Below, in pieces: positions 26,204 to 35,873 of a stretch of 64,000 nucleotides of DNA. Made by a program: the position numbers and the translations under genes. Every line of letters begins with the position of its first letter. The stretch's first letter is position 1. Where the stretch lies: contig CALXWO010000007.1 in the NCBI GenBank assembly GCA_944392485.1, positions 1-64,000 of the forward strand. Direction: 5' to 3'. The notes under the pieces were generated by a model. The model worked only from the letters and a program-made list of their open reading frames with translations, was not told where the DNA came from and did not search any database. Source of the DNA: an uncultured Clostridia bacterium. GTDB taxonomy: Bacteria > Bacillota > Clostridia > TANB77 > CAG-508.

Positions 26204-28176
26204 AAACTTTCTTTTATTTTTCCTTCTTTATATGCATTTAATAAAAGCTTTAAGTCGTTTATTTCTTCTTGTATTTCTTTTCCTATGTCTGTATCTGCTA
26301 CTCTTTTTCTTTCTGTTGCTTTTGCATTTACCATGATGTCATATTTTATATCTTTTTCTTCTCTAATTGCTTCTGCTTTTGAATCAAAAGGTTCGTTTGC
26401 TGCAAGTATTAATCCATAAGAATTATATGTTAATGTATATCCTGCCCTACCTGTTTGTCCTCTATAGCTTTTTGCAAATCCTCCGTCTATTACCAAAAGC
26501 TTACCATTTGCTTTTATTGGACTTTCCCCGTCTTTTTCTTTTACTGGTATATGTCCATTTATAATGTGTGAATTGTTTTCATTCAATCCAAATTCTTTTA
26601 AAATTTTATTACATATTTCTTCTTTCTCTATTAAAGTAAAATATGGATTTTTATCTTCTTTGTGTGTTTCTTTATCATCTATAAAATATCTTTCAAAAGT
26701 TGCTGCTTTATCTTTACCAAATAAAGGAGATTTTGGCCCACACCACAAATACCACATTATATCTAAAATATTTGTATCTTTATCTAATTGATCTTTTTCT
26801 ACATATGCCTTTCTAATTACTTTATCTATATAATTTAAATATTCTTTTCCTAGTAAAGTTTTTCCTAAAATATTTATTTTTGCAAATTCGCCATTTTCTT
26901 TCATTGGTATACAACCATGAAACAATAAATTAGAATTAAAGCACCTATAAATAGAAGATTTTGAATATAAAAATGCAATATGTTTATTTAATGTTTCACT
27001 ATTTTTAAATGATTCTTCTAATCTATTTATAATTTCGTTTTCTTCTTTTGTTAATTCATAAGGGTTTTCTGGATTAATTGTTGGAAAATTAGTATCATTT
27101 AATTTGTATGTTTTCCCGTCTATTTTTATTGTTCCCTTTTTATAATTAATTTTATCTAATAACAATCTATTACCCATCTCATATTCTGGATGTTGCTTTA
27201 TTAATTGACCTTCTAGTTTAAATTGTATTATAGAAATTGCCTTGTGTAATTTTGCTATTGATATTTCATCACTACCAATATACTTATTATAGTCATATAT
27301 TTTAGGCATGAACTTTACACATTCGTCTTTATTATATGTTTCTAGTGCAAATGTTGTAAGAGGTCTAATATTTATGCCATATCCATCTTCTAATGTAGAA
27401 ATATTATCATATCTACTACAAATTCTAATTACATTTGCAATACAAGCTCTATTCCCACATGCTGCTCCCATCCACAATATATCGTGATTTCCAAGTTCAA
27501 TATCTAAACTATGGAATTTCATTAATGTTTCCATTACTTGTTTTGCTTCTGGTCCCCTATCAAATATATCCCCTAATACATGAAGATGGTCTATAGCCAT
27601 TCTTTTTATTAAATCTGATATTGCAACTATAAACTCATCTGCTCTGTCTAATTCTATTATAGATTTTATAATTTGCTTATAATATGTTTCTTTATCTGGC
27701 CCGCAACCTTGAAGATGTAGTAACTCATCTATTATATAGTCAAACCCTTTAGGCATTGCTTTTCTTACTTTAGACCTTGTATATTTTGAACTTACCTCTA
27801 CTGCTACTTCTATTAATCTATACAATGTTATGCTGTACCAATCATTTAAATCTTCTAAGTCTTTTACTTCTTTTTTTATGAGAGAAAGCTTTTCTTCTGG
27901 ATAATAAATAAGTGTAGCTAGTGCACTTCTTTCTTTTTCTGTTATTCTATTACTAAATATATCTTCTATTTTATTTTTTATAATTCCTGAACCATTATTT
28001 AAAATATGTGAAAATGAACCATATTCACCATGTATATCGCTTAAAAATAATTCTGTTCCTTTTGGCAAATTTAGTATGGCTTGTAAATTTATAATTTCTT
28101 CTGATACTTGACCTATATTAGAATATTGCTTGCTTAATATTTTTAAATGTCTTTTAATGCTTATATTATCTTCCAT
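26200..28176 (-). CDS. fbp: fructose-1,6-bisphosphatase class III
   Basis: Gluconeogenic enzyme hydrolysing fructose 1,6-bisphosphate, Firmicutes class III (calcineurin-like fold). The 658-residue length is typical. Metal-binding and catalytic blocks include GTELFLSDIHGEYGSFSHIL, HVLGDIFDRGPEAKQVMETL, ELGNHDILWMGAACGNRACI, and late in the protein NSHIINGHIPVKEKDGESP with VIDGGFAKSY. ATG 28176 follows AGAGAGGTATAAAAA. The last codon lies in the right end of the adjacent repeat. Confidence 0.96.
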   Translation of the reverse strand: MEDNISIKRHLKILSKQYSNIGQVSEEIINLQAILNLPKGTELFLSDIHGEYGSFSHILNNGSGIIKNKIEDIFSNRITEKERSALATLIYYPEEKLSLIKKEVKDLEDLNDWYSITLYRLIEVAVEVSSKYTRSKVRKAMPKGFDYIIDELLHLQGCGPDKETYYKQIIKSIIELDRADEFIVAISDLIKRMAIDHLHVLGDIFDRGPEAKQVMETLMKFHSLDIELGNHDILWMGAACGNRACIANVIRICSRYDNISTLEDGYGINIRPLTTFALETYNKDECVKFMPKIYDYNKYIGSDEISIAKLHKAISIIQFKLEGQLIKQHPEYEMGNRLLLDKINYKKGTIKIDGKTYKLNDTNFPTINPENPYELTKEENEIINRLEESFKNSETLNKHIAFLYSKSSIYRCFNSNLLFHGCIPMKENGEFAKINILGKTLLGKEYLNYIDKVIRKAYVEKDQLDKDTNILDIMWYLWCGPKSPLFGKDKAATFERYFIDDKETHKEDKNPYFTLIEKEEICNKILKEFGLNENNSHIINGHIPVKEKDGESPIKANGKLLVIDGGFAKSYRGQTGRAGYTLTYNSYGLILAANEPFDSKAEAIREEKDIKYDIMVNAKATERKRVADTDIGKEIQEEINDLKLLLNAYKEGKIKESF

Positions 28177-28242
28177 TTTTTATACCTCTCTTTTTTGCAC
28201 ACATAAAGTATTTTATCATATTTTTTATATATGTACAATACA

Positions 28243-28277
28243 AAAAAATAGAACAAGATTAATTGTTCCATTTTTTT
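28243..28277 (-). terminator. intrinsic terminator after rimO
   Basis: ATGGAACAA / TTGTTCTAT hairpin with TTTTTTT on the minus strand, right after the rimO stop. Confidence 0.85.
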
Positions 28278-28279
28278 AT

Positions 28280-29590
28280 TTATATAATTTCTCCTATTAA
28301 ATCATAGTCTTTAGAGCCTGTTATTTTACAATTTACAAATTGCCCTATTAAATTATCTTTTGTATTTTTTATAATAATTACTCCATCCGTATCAGGTATA
28401 TCCATATAGCTTCTTCCTATATAATATTTGCCATCAAAGGTTATATTTTCTATTAACACCTTATATTCTTTTTGTTCATATGATTTTAGCTTTTTGTTTG
28501 AATTTTCTTTTTCTAATTTCATAATTTTATTGTATCTTTTCTTTTTAGTGTTGTGATGTATTTGATCTTTTAATCTTGCTGCTGGTGTGCCATCTTCCTT
28601 TGAATATGTAAATACTCCTAGTTTATCAAAATATCCTTTTTTTACAAAATTATATAATTCTTCAAAATCCTCTTCTGTTTCTCCTGGAAACCCTACTATT
28701 AATGATGTCCTTAAAATTACATTAGGTATTTTGTCTTTTATTTTTATTATTAAATTTTCTATTTGTTTACCTGTAATTTTTCTGTTCATAACTTTTAAAA
28801 CTTTATCAGATATATGTTGTATTGGTATGTCAAAATAATTGCATATTTTATCATTTTTCTTTACTGTTTCTATTAGTTCGTCTGTTATACTTTCTGGATA
28901 AGCATATAAAAATCTTACCCATTTAAATCCTTCAATTCTACATATTTTATCTAATAGTTCACTCAGTTTTGGTTTGCCATATATATCTTGGCCATACTTT
29001 GTTGTGTCTTGTGCAATTAAAATTATTTCTTCAATTCCCATCTTGCTTAATTTTTTTGCTTCTTCTAAAATTTCTTCGATTGGCCTACTAATATATGGTC
29101 CTCTTATATATGGTATTGCACAATATGTACATTTATTGCTACATCCCTCTGCAATTTTTAAATATGCTGTTTTATTGCCTGTACTAATTACTCTATCCAT
29201 GTATTCTAAATTATTGCAAATATTTGTATTGTCTTCTTTTTTTATAAGGTTTAAAATTTTATTCCAAAATTCTTTATATTCGCTTATAGAAATAAATAAA
29301 TCTACTTCTGGAATTGATTTTTGCAATTCCTCTTTATAACGTTGTACTAAACATCCCATTACTACTAAGTATTTACATTTACCTATATTTTTATATTCTG
29401 CCATTTCTAAAATTGTATTAATTGCTTCTTCTTTAGCAGATTCAATAAATCCACAAGTGTTAATCACTATTATTTCTGCGTCTTGTACAGTATTTACTAT
29501 TTCAAATTTATTTTTTTTAAATAAACCTACTGCCATTTCCGTATCTATTAAATTTTTAGAACATCCTAGTGATACAAATCCTACTTTCAT
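28280..29590 (-). CDS. rimO: ribosomal protein S12 methylthiotransferase
   Basis: Radical SAM enzyme that beta-methylthiolates an Asp of ribosomal protein S12. It has 436 residues with the UPF0004 domain (VGFVSLGCSKNLIDTEM, INTCGFIESAKEEAI, VVMGCLVQRY; three Cys for one Fe-S cluster), the radical SAM motif KIAEGCSNKCTYCAIPYIRG, and a C-terminal TRAM domain (YKVLIENITFDGKYYIGRS, ending KDYDLIGEII). It is downstream of rng in the same direction, 26 bases apart. Confidence 0.96.
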   Translation of the reverse strand: MKVGFVSLGCSKNLIDTEMAVGLFKKNKFEIVNTVQDAEIIVINTCGFIESAKEEAINTILEMAEYKNIGKCKYLVVMGCLVQRYKEELQKSIPEVDLFISISEYKEFWNKILNLIKKEDNTNICNNLEYMDRVISTGNKTAYLKIAEGCSNKCTYCAIPYIRGPYISRPIEEILEEAKKLSKMGIEEIILIAQDTTKYGQDIYGKPKLSELLDKICRIEGFKWVRFLYAYPESITDELIETVKKNDKICNYFDIPIQHISDKVLKVMNRKITGKQIENLIIKIKDKIPNVILRTSLIVGFPGETEEDFEELYNFVKKGYFDKLGVFTYSKEDGTPAARLKDQIHHNTKKKRYNKIMKLEKENSNKKLKSYEQKEYKVLIENITFDGKYYIGRSYMDIPDTDGVIIIKNTKDNLIGQFVNCKITGSKDYDLIGEII

Positions 29591-29615
29591 AAATTATTAC
29601 CTCAATTATTATAAT

Positions 29616-30812
29616 TTAATAGTCATCATTATTACACATATTTTTTCTTGTCATTTCTAATAAATTTAATTTTGTAAACCCTAATATTTGTGATTTTGTT
29701 CTATCTTTTTTTAATGCTCTTTGTAATAATTCTACTATTTCATTTTTGTTTTTATCTATATGCATATCTATATAATCAATAATTATTATTCCGCCTATAT
29801 CCCTTAATCTTAATTGTTTTGCTATTTCTACTGTGGCTTCACTATTTACTTTAAATACTGTATCTTCTAAACTTTTTTGTCCAACAAACTTTCCAGTATT
29901 TACATCTATTGCAGTAAGTGCTTCTGTTTTATCTATTGTTATAAAACCTCCGCACTTAAGCCATATTTTTCTGCTGTCTAGCTTTTCTAATTGCTTTTTT
30001 AGGTCATACATTTCTAATAAGTTTTTATTTTCTATAAGTTCTATTTGTATATTTTCTTGCATATTCATATTTTTTAATATATCACTAACATCCTTGTAAG
30101 TTTTTTTATCATTTACTATAACTCTGTTTAAATTTTGATCAACTACATCTATTAATGTTCTTCTTAATAATGCTTTATTGTCATATATTAATTTTGGACC
30201 GTTTAATTTGTATCCGTCAAAATCTTTTTTTATTTCTTTCCATTTTTTTAATAATATATCTAAATCTTCTTTTATGAATTGCTCATCTATATGGTTTGCT
30301 GAAGTTCTTATTATTGCTCCAGTATTTTGAGGAAGTATTTTTTTTACAATATCTTTTAATCTTTCTTTTTCTTTCTCGTCCTCTATTTTTTGTGAAATTG
30401 TAATAAAATTACTATTTGGCATAAAAACTATAAATCTGCCAGGTAAATTTATATGGGTTGATACTCTAGCTCCTTTTTTTTCTGTTCCATCTCTTTTTAC
30501 TTGCACTAATATTTTCATGTTTTGTTTTATTATATCTTTTATTTTGTAATTATCTAAATTTATTGTTTCCTCTTTTGCTTCATCATGCTTTGGTAATAAG
30601 TCTTTTAACCTAATAAAAGTATTCCTTTTTTCTCCTATATCAATAAATGCAGATCTCATACCTTCTAAAATATTTGCTACTTTGCCACAATATATATTTC
30701 CTTCTATTCTTTGCCTATCTTGATGTTCTTCGTGTTTTTCGACTAAAATTCCATTTTCTACTAGCATAATACTTTTTTTGTTTTCTTCTTTGTTTATTAT
30801 TATTTCTAACAC
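29616..30812 (-). CDS. rng: ribonuclease E/G family, short form without zinc-link
   Basis: RNase G/E endoribonuclease for rRNA maturation and mRNA decay. It has an S1 domain near residues 36-120 (GNIYCGKVANILEGMRSAFIDIG) and the catalytic DNase-I-like part with LTAIDVNTGKFVG and IIIIDYIDM (both metal-binding Asp). It ends at residue 398 with LLEMTRKNMCNNDDY, just where relatives continue to a CPxCxG zinc-link that joins dimers into tetramers. No alternative frame restores that part, so it looks like a genuine short form or truncation. The start is GTG at 30812 behind AAAGGAGAATTTAA; it lies 12 bases after pth. Confidence 0.9.
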   Translation of the reverse strand: MLEIIINKEENKKSIMLVENGILVEKHEEHQDRQRIEGNIYCGKVANILEGMRSAFIDIGEKRNTFIRLKDLLPKHDEAKEETINLDNYKIKDIIKQNMKILVQVKRDGTEKKGARVSTHINLPGRFIVFMPNSNFITISQKIEDEKEKERLKDIVKKILPQNTGAIIRTSANHIDEQFIKEDLDILLKKWKEIKKDFDGYKLNGPKLIYDNKALLRRTLIDVVDQNLNRVIVNDKKTYKDVSDILKNMNMQENIQIELIENKNLLEMYDLKKQLEKLDSRKIWLKCGGFITIDKTEALTAIDVNTGKFVGQKSLEDTVFKVNSEATVEIAKQLRLRDIGGIIIIDYIDMHIDKNKNEIVELLQRALKKDRTKSQILGFTKLNLLEMTRKNMCNNDDY

Positions 30813-30824
30813 TTAAATTCTCCT

Positions 30825-31382
30825 TTAATTAAATTTATTCATTGCTGAATCTATTCCATTTTCTAAAATCTCCATAATACTGTCAGATGCTAATTTTATG
30901 CTTTCGTTTAACTTAATTTGTTCTTTTTGAGGTATGCTTTTTATAACATAATCTATTATATCTTCTTTATTTGCAGGTTTTCCTATTCCCACTCTAACTC
31001 TAATAAAATCTTCTGTATTTAAATTTTCCACTACTGATTTCATTCCATTATGAGTACCTGCTCCACCTTTTGCTTTTAATCTTATAACACCCACATCTAA
31101 ATCCATATCATCATAAACTACTATAATTGATTTGTTTGAAATTTTATAAAATTTTTTAAATTTTATAATGCTTTCTCCACTTAAATTCATATATGTTTGT
31201 GGTTTTACTAAAATGACTTTCTTTTCTTTTATTTCTCCAATACCGTAAAGAGCATTAAATTTGGATTTTGATATCTTTATGCCATTTTTATTTGCTAATT
31301 CATTTAATACATCAAATCCCATATTATGCCTTGTGTTTGAATATTTTTCTTCTGGATTTCCTAACCCTATAATTAAATACAT
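30825..31382 (-). CDS. pth: peptidyl-tRNA hydrolase
   Basis: Releases tRNA from peptidyl-tRNA that has dropped off ribosomes. The 185-residue protein has the family blocks YLIIGLGNPEEKYSNTRHNMGFDVL (catalytic His), KPQTYMNLSGESI, VVYDDMDLDVGVIRLKAKGGAGTHNGMKS and RVRVGIGKP. ATG 31382 is preceded by AAGAGGTAAAAAA. It lies between the glycosyltransferase gene and rng in one operon direction. Confidence 0.96.
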   Translation of the reverse strand: MYLIIGLGNPEEKYSNTRHNMGFDVLNELANKNGIKISKSKFNALYGIGEIKEKKVILVKPQTYMNLSGESIIKFKKFYKISNKSIIVVYDDMDLDVGVIRLKAKGGAGTHNGMKSVVENLNTEDFIRVRVGIGKPANKEDIIDYVIKSIPQKEQIKLNESIKLASDSIMEILENGIDSAMNKFN

Positions 31383-31393
31383 TTTTTTACCTC

Positions 31394-32222
31394 TTATAAC
31401 TCTACAAATTTATAATCTCTTTTTGGTAAAGCTGGTGTTATTTCACCGTTTTCAACAGCTTTTAAAATCAATTTTACTTTTGGCAAAATACTATTAGTTT
31501 CATTTTTAACAAAGCTTAATAGATATGGTTTTAAATCGTCAGGAGTTAATTCATATAAATCTAGTATTTCTGCTACAACTCTATACATATCAGAACATCT
31601 TTTTACGTTTGGTGTTGTCATTATACTTCCTTTTCTATTCCTATAATATTTAAAAATTGGAAATTCACCATATCCTAAAGTTTTTGCTAAAATAACTGCT
31701 TTCATTGAATAAATCATATCTTCATAATAAATATTTTCTTTAAATTTTATATTATTGGCTTTTAAAAATTCTCTATTCCAACATTTACTTGGAACAGAAA
31801 ATGTAGAATCACAAGTAATTCTTGCTTTTTTTGTAGAATTTTCTTTATTTGAAAGTCTTAGTTTACCTGGTCCTCCCACATCTTGAAATCCTAAAAATAC
31901 AATATCATATTTTTTATTACCTATTAGTTTATCAATTTTTGTCAAAACAGTTTTATCATATAGTGTATCATCTCCATCTAAATGTACTATATATTCTCCT
32001 ATTGCATTTTCAATACCTATATTTCTTACCGCTCCTAATCCTACATTTTTTTTATTGTCAATTATTTTAATATTATTAAATTGCTTTATTTTAGCTAAAG
32101 TATTGTCTGTTGAACAGTCATTTATTACTATCAATTCGTAATCTTTAAAATCTTGCTGTAGAACACCCTTTATTGCTCTTTCTATATATATATGCACTAA
32201 TAATTATGGTAAATCTTGGCAA
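31394..32222 (-). CDS. family 2 glycosyltransferase, frame broken at a TA repeat near the start
   Basis: GT-A fold glycosyltransferase of family 2. The body (frame open from about 32197) has YELIVINDCSTDNTLAKI, GLGAVRNIGIENAIGEYIVHLDGDDTLYD (DxD-like metal site) and CWNREFLKANNIKF. The expected N-terminus, starting TTG 32222 with GAGGTGATATATA upstream and reading LPRFTIIISAY, lies in a different frame; the two meet at an 11-base TATATA tract (32183-32193). This shift does not involve CGG. Relatives have about 12 more bases here. It may be a slippage-prone on/off switch, a GTG restart at 32197 without a clear ribosome site, or a sequence error. Confidence 0.7.
32183..32193 (-). repeat. TA dinucleotide tract causing a frame break
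   Basis: An uninterrupted TA run of 11 bases inside the coding start of the glycosyltransferase gene; a change by one or two units would switch the frame. Confidence 0.75.
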
Positions 32223-32314
32223 TATATATCACCTCACAAAGTAGTTTCCAAATATAATTCTTGAAAACTTTTATAATTATAGCATATTTCCTAATTTTTT
32301 ACAATCAATTAGTC

Positions 32315-32341
32315 AAAAAAAAAGCCCTGCTGGGCTTTTTT
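32315..32341 (-). terminator. intrinsic terminator after divIVA
   Basis: AAAAAAGCCC / GGGCTTTTTTTT hairpin just after the divIVA stop. Confidence 0.9.
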
Positions 32342-32346
32342 ATATT

Positions 32347-32796
32347 TTAGTCTTCTTTTAAATCTTTTAATAGTTCTAATTGAGAAATTAACAATGATTC
32401 CATTTTTGCTTTGTATACATCAAATTTCTTTTTTAATTCTTCTAATTCTTTTTCTTTTAAAACTATTTGTGCATTAAGTTCTTCTACAGAATTTTTTGCA
32501 GAAAATTCTGCATCTTTTATTATTTGTTCTGCTTGTTGTTTTGCAACTGCTGTAATTTCGTCTGCAGTTTTTTGTGCCATAACCAAAGTATTTTGTAATG
32601 TGTTTTCTATATTTTTGTATTTTCCAACATCACTGTCTAGTTCTTCTCTTTTTGACTTTAACTCTGCATTTTCTTTATATAATTTTCCATATTCTAATGT
32701 TAATTCGTCTAAAAAATCATCTACTTCGTCAACATTATATCCATTCATCATTTGCTTTCCAAATCTTTTATTTTCTATGTCTAATGGTGTTAGCAT
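32347..32796 (-). CDS. divIVA: DivIVA-family cell-pole/division protein
   Basis: Membrane-curvature-binding coiled-coil protein placed at division sites and poles. The 149-residue protein begins LTPLDIENKRFGKQMMNGYNVDEVDDFLDEL, the DivIVA N-terminal membrane-binding domain, and continues as a coiled coil with heptads to the C-terminus (ELNAQIVLKEKELEELKKKF). ATG 32796 has AAAGGAGGAACAAAT upstream. It follows sepF, the usual order in Firmicutes. Confidence 0.95.
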   Translation of the reverse strand: MLTPLDIENKRFGKQMMNGYNVDEVDDFLDELTLEYGKLYKENAELKSKREELDSDVGKYKNIENTLQNTLVMAQKTADEITAVAKQQAEQIIKDAEFSAKNSVEELNAQIVLKEKELEELKKKFDVYKAKMESLLISQLELLKDLKED

Positions 32797-32823
32797 ATTT
32801 GTTCCTCCTTTATATTTATGTAA

Positions 32824-32852
32824 TAAAAGGGCATGTTAAATGCCCTATTTTT
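32824..32852 (-). terminator. intrinsic terminator after sepF
   Basis: TAGGGCA / TGCCCTT hairpin followed by TTTTATTA on the minus strand, between sepF and divIVA. Confidence 0.8.
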
Positions 32853-32860
32853 TAGAATTA

Positions 32861-33355
32861 TTAATTATTATTATTGTTTTTTAGCCATGAAACTGAAAGT
32901 TTGCTTTTTATTTCTTCTCTGGCCAAATCACTTGCTATTTCATAATTAACAGGTGCAATTAAAAATATAGCATTTGAAACTTTTTGTATATGACCATCTA
33001 AAGCATATACTCCTCCGCTTATAAAATCAACTATTCTTCTTGCAACATCTTTATTTACATATTCTAAGTTTACAATTACAGATTTTCTTTCTTTTAAATA
33101 ATTGCATATTTCTTCTGATTGTTCAAAAGATGTTGGTTGTGTAATAACCATTTTTACTTGTTGTGGTTGTGGTATGTTTACTACTTTACCAATTTTATTT
33201 CCGAAAAAGCTCCTTTTTTCTGGTTCTTCTTCTTCTACATCTTTATCATAATTATATGAATACATATTTTCATTTTCGTTTTCTGCTAAGTCTTCTTCAT
33301 TCCCTGTTTCTATGCCTAAAAAATCATATACTTTGTTCATTATTGCTCCTGCCAT
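32861..33355 (-). CDS. sepF: cell division protein SepF
   Basis: SepF anchors and bundles FtsZ at the septum. The 164-residue protein has an N-terminal amphipathic membrane-targeting stretch (MAGAIMNKVYDFLGI), an acidic linker, and the core domain (VKMVITQPTSFEQSEEICNYL, KSVIVNLEYVNKDVARRIVDFISGGVYALDG, IFLIAPVNYEIA). ATG 33355 follows AGGAGGTTTTTAA. It sits between the HlyD-like gene and divIVA. Confidence 0.96.
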   Translation of the reverse strand: MAGAIMNKVYDFLGIETGNEEDLAENENENMYSYNYDKDVEEEEPEKRSFFGNKIGKVVNIPQPQQVKMVITQPTSFEQSEEICNYLKERKSVIVNLEYVNKDVARRIVDFISGGVYALDGHIQKVSNAIFLIAPVNYEIASDLAREEIKSKLSVSWLKNNNNN

Positions 33356-33479
33356 TTAAAAACCTCCTAAATTTCTCCTTCGTATTTACTAGTAATAGTA
33401 TCCAACTTTTTTTATTTCTTGTCAATAGTTTTTATGCTTGTAATAAAACTTTAATATCTCTGTAATATTTTTGTAATAT

Positions 33480-34731
33480 TTACTGCATGCTAGGATTTAA
33501 AATAATTTCATCATAAATTGATATTTTTTTCATTGTTCTAATCTCATTAGTTGTATATCCAAGATTTTTTAATTCTTCGTTATCGTAATTAGTAACTATA
33601 CAAAAATTGTCATTTTCTTTTAATACTTTTACTAATATCTTATCTTGATATCCGGCTCTATTTCTTACAACATAACTTAATCCATTATGATAAATAATAG
33701 CTCCTTTTGGTACTTTTAGTCCTTCGTACTTCCACCAAATTATATCAAAAGAAATCTTTCTATAATCAATTAATTTTTCAACACAATCATTTATTTTAAA
33801 TATAATTAGTATAGATTTATCATCTTGTTCTTTTAATTGTTCTATTGTTCCTGTTATTTCATCTTGTGTTGATAACCTTAATGTAACTTTATCATTTACC
33901 TTTGCTTCTTTTGCATTATCAGATTCAACAATTGTTGCAATATAACACTCATAATTATTTATTATTTTACCTTGCTCTGTGCTTGTTGATATTATTTGTC
34001 CTGTTTCTATATCTAATTCTTTTAAAAACTTTCTATCTATTTTATCTAAACTGTCTATAGTTAATGATTCTTCTAATCCATCAACTCTATATGATACAAC
34101 TCCAGACATTGGTGCAGTAACATACTCTGACCCTTCTGTTAATTTTTTTTGATATGATTCTCTTTCTTTTATTAAATTGTTTATATATGTACCTGCATTA
34201 CTTAAATCTCCTGAAATTTCAGCTTTTTTTGTTATATATGTATTTATATCTTTTTTATATTCTGAAATTTCTTGAAAATTATTTTTTGACTTTAATCCGT
34301 CAATTTTATTGTCTATTTGTTCGTCAATTGCTTGTATATCTCTTGGAAATAAATTTGTGTTTCCTTGAACAGCTTCTTGTATCTTTTGATTTAATTCATT
34401 TATTTTTGAATTTAATTCATCTTCGTTTTCACTTTTATATCTAAATATCTGGTCACCTTTCGAAATTCTTTCTCCTTCTGATTTTATTTTAACCATGCCA
34501 TTTTGAGTTTTATTTCCTTTTGCCACTTTTTCATCTCTTATAACATATCCGTACGCAATCTTCTTCTTCTGAAATTGTATCTTGTTCTATCATTACCATG
34601 TCTGTTGGTATAATTGCCAAATCAATTATTTTACACATTCCATAAATTGCTAGTGCTAAAGCAAATACTAAAATTAATATATTTATAATCTTTTTATTTA
34701 GCATGTTTTTCTTTTTATTACTTTTTGCCAC
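33480..34731 (-). CDS. HlyD-like membrane-fusion protein, CGG +1 frameshift
   Basis: About 416 residues with one N-terminal transmembrane helix (IINILILVFALALAIYGMC), a biotinyl-lipoyl-like half (MVKIKSEGERISKGDQIFRY), a coiled coil (residues 95-180) and the second lipoyl half (YVTAPMSGVVSYRVDGLE), then beta-barrel regions. This is the layout of HlyD/EmrA adaptor proteins. Frame 0 from 34731 stops after 66 codons. At CGG 34551-34549 followed by A the +1 frame gives EDCV-GYVIRDEKVAKGNK and runs to the stop at 33480. No transporter gene lies next to it; its neighbours are miaA and sepF, where similar HlyD-like genes occur in Clostridia. Confidence 0.85.
34548..34551 (-). other. +1 shift site CGGA in HlyD-like gene
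   Basis: Context GTA-CGG-A. Skipping C yields Gly61 and joins the membrane anchor to the rest of the adaptor. Confidence 0.9.
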
Positions 34732-34758
34732 TTAATAGCCCTCCTAAATAATACCAAA

Positions 34759-35676
34759 CTATATATAACTTAATATTATTTGCAAATTTTCCTCTTTTGT
34801 TTTTTCTCCATCTATCCATATAATATCTTTGTTTTTTCTAAACCAAGTTAACTGTCTTTTTGCATATCTCCTTGTTTCCATTTTTATTTTTTCTATCATT
34901 AATTCTTTATTAATGTTTCCGTTTAAAAATTCAACAACTTCTTTGTACCCTAATCCCTGCATTGCTGTAGGAAATGTTTTATATTTTTTTATTATATCTG
35001 CTACTTCTTCAATAAGTCCATTTTTTATCATTTGATCTACTCTTTTATTAATTCTTTCGTATAAAAGCTCTCTTTTCATATTTATTGTAAAAACTATATA
35101 ATTATATTTTATTTCTCCTTTTTTAGATTCTATTTCTTGTTGCGTTTTTGTTTTACCTGTAGTATGGTAAATTTCTAATATTCTTATAATTCTTTTTTTA
35201 TCATTTTTGCTTATTTTTTTTGTTGCTTCTGGGTCGATTTTTAATGCTTCATTATAAAGTTTTTCTAACTCTCCATCATCCGCTATTTTGTTTAATTTAT
35301 CTCTATACTTTTGGTCTATCTTTTCTTCCTGAAAATTTATTCCATATATTAAAGAATTAATATACAACCCTGTTCCTCCACATATTATTGGAGTTTTTCC
35401 TTCTTTTATAATTTTTTCAATATAATTTTCCGCATCTTTTTTAAAATCAGATACACTATATCTTTTATCTGGCTCTATAATATCTAACATATAATGCCTA
35501 ATTCCTTGCATTTCATCTTCTGAAATTTTTGCTGTTCCTATGTTCATATTTTTATATATTTGCATAGAATCTGCAGATATTATTTCTCCATTTATTTTTT
35601 TTGCAAGTTCAACTGCAAGAGCAGATTTACCAGATGCTGTTGGACCTGCAATTACTACTACTTTTGGTTTGTTCAT
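34759..35676 (-). CDS. miaA: tRNA dimethylallyltransferase
   Basis: Adds an isopentenyl group to A37 of tRNAs reading U-starting codons. The 305-residue protein has the P-loop VVIAGPTASGKSALAVELA, the DSMQIYKNMNIGTAK block, HYMLDIIEP, GGTGLYINSLI and the C-terminal YAKRQLTWFRKN. ATG 35676 is preceded by AAGGAATAATAAA. The repeat at 35702 separates it from mutL, its usual neighbour. Confidence 0.96.
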   Translation of the reverse strand: MNKPKVVVIAGPTASGKSALAVELAKKINGEIISADSMQIYKNMNIGTAKISEDEMQGIRHYMLDIIEPDKRYSVSDFKKDAENYIEKIIKEGKTPIICGGTGLYINSLIYGINFQEEKIDQKYRDKLNKIADDGELEKLYNEALKIDPEATKKISKNDKKRIIRILEIYHTTGKTKTQQEIESKKGEIKYNYIVFTINMKRELLYERINKRVDQMIKNGLIEEVADIIKKYKTFPTAMQGLGYKEVVEFLNGNINKELMIEKIKMETRRYAKRQLTWFRKNKDIIWIDGEKTKEENLQIILSYI

Positions 35677-35701
35677 TTTATTATTCCTTTATTTATACAT
35701 T

Positions 35702-35873
35702 AAATTGTAATTTGTATGAATAAATTCATACAAATTACAGTTAAAAGTTAAGAGTGAAGAGTTAAAAGTAATTGTTGATTTTTTGTTGGAACCAACAAAA
35801 AATCTTCATTTACTATTCACTTTTCACTTTTAGTTTTTCACTATTGTAATTTGCAAAGCAAATTACAATTTAT
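35702..35873. repeat. palindromic repeat with 7-bp periodic arms, type 2
   Basis: Nearly identical to the copy at 9145: left end palindrome, 7-bp AGTTAAR units, TTGTTGG/CCAACAA centre, complementary ACTTTTC-like units, and right end TTTGCAAAGCAAATTACA. It is flush with the mutL stop. Confidence 0.9.
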
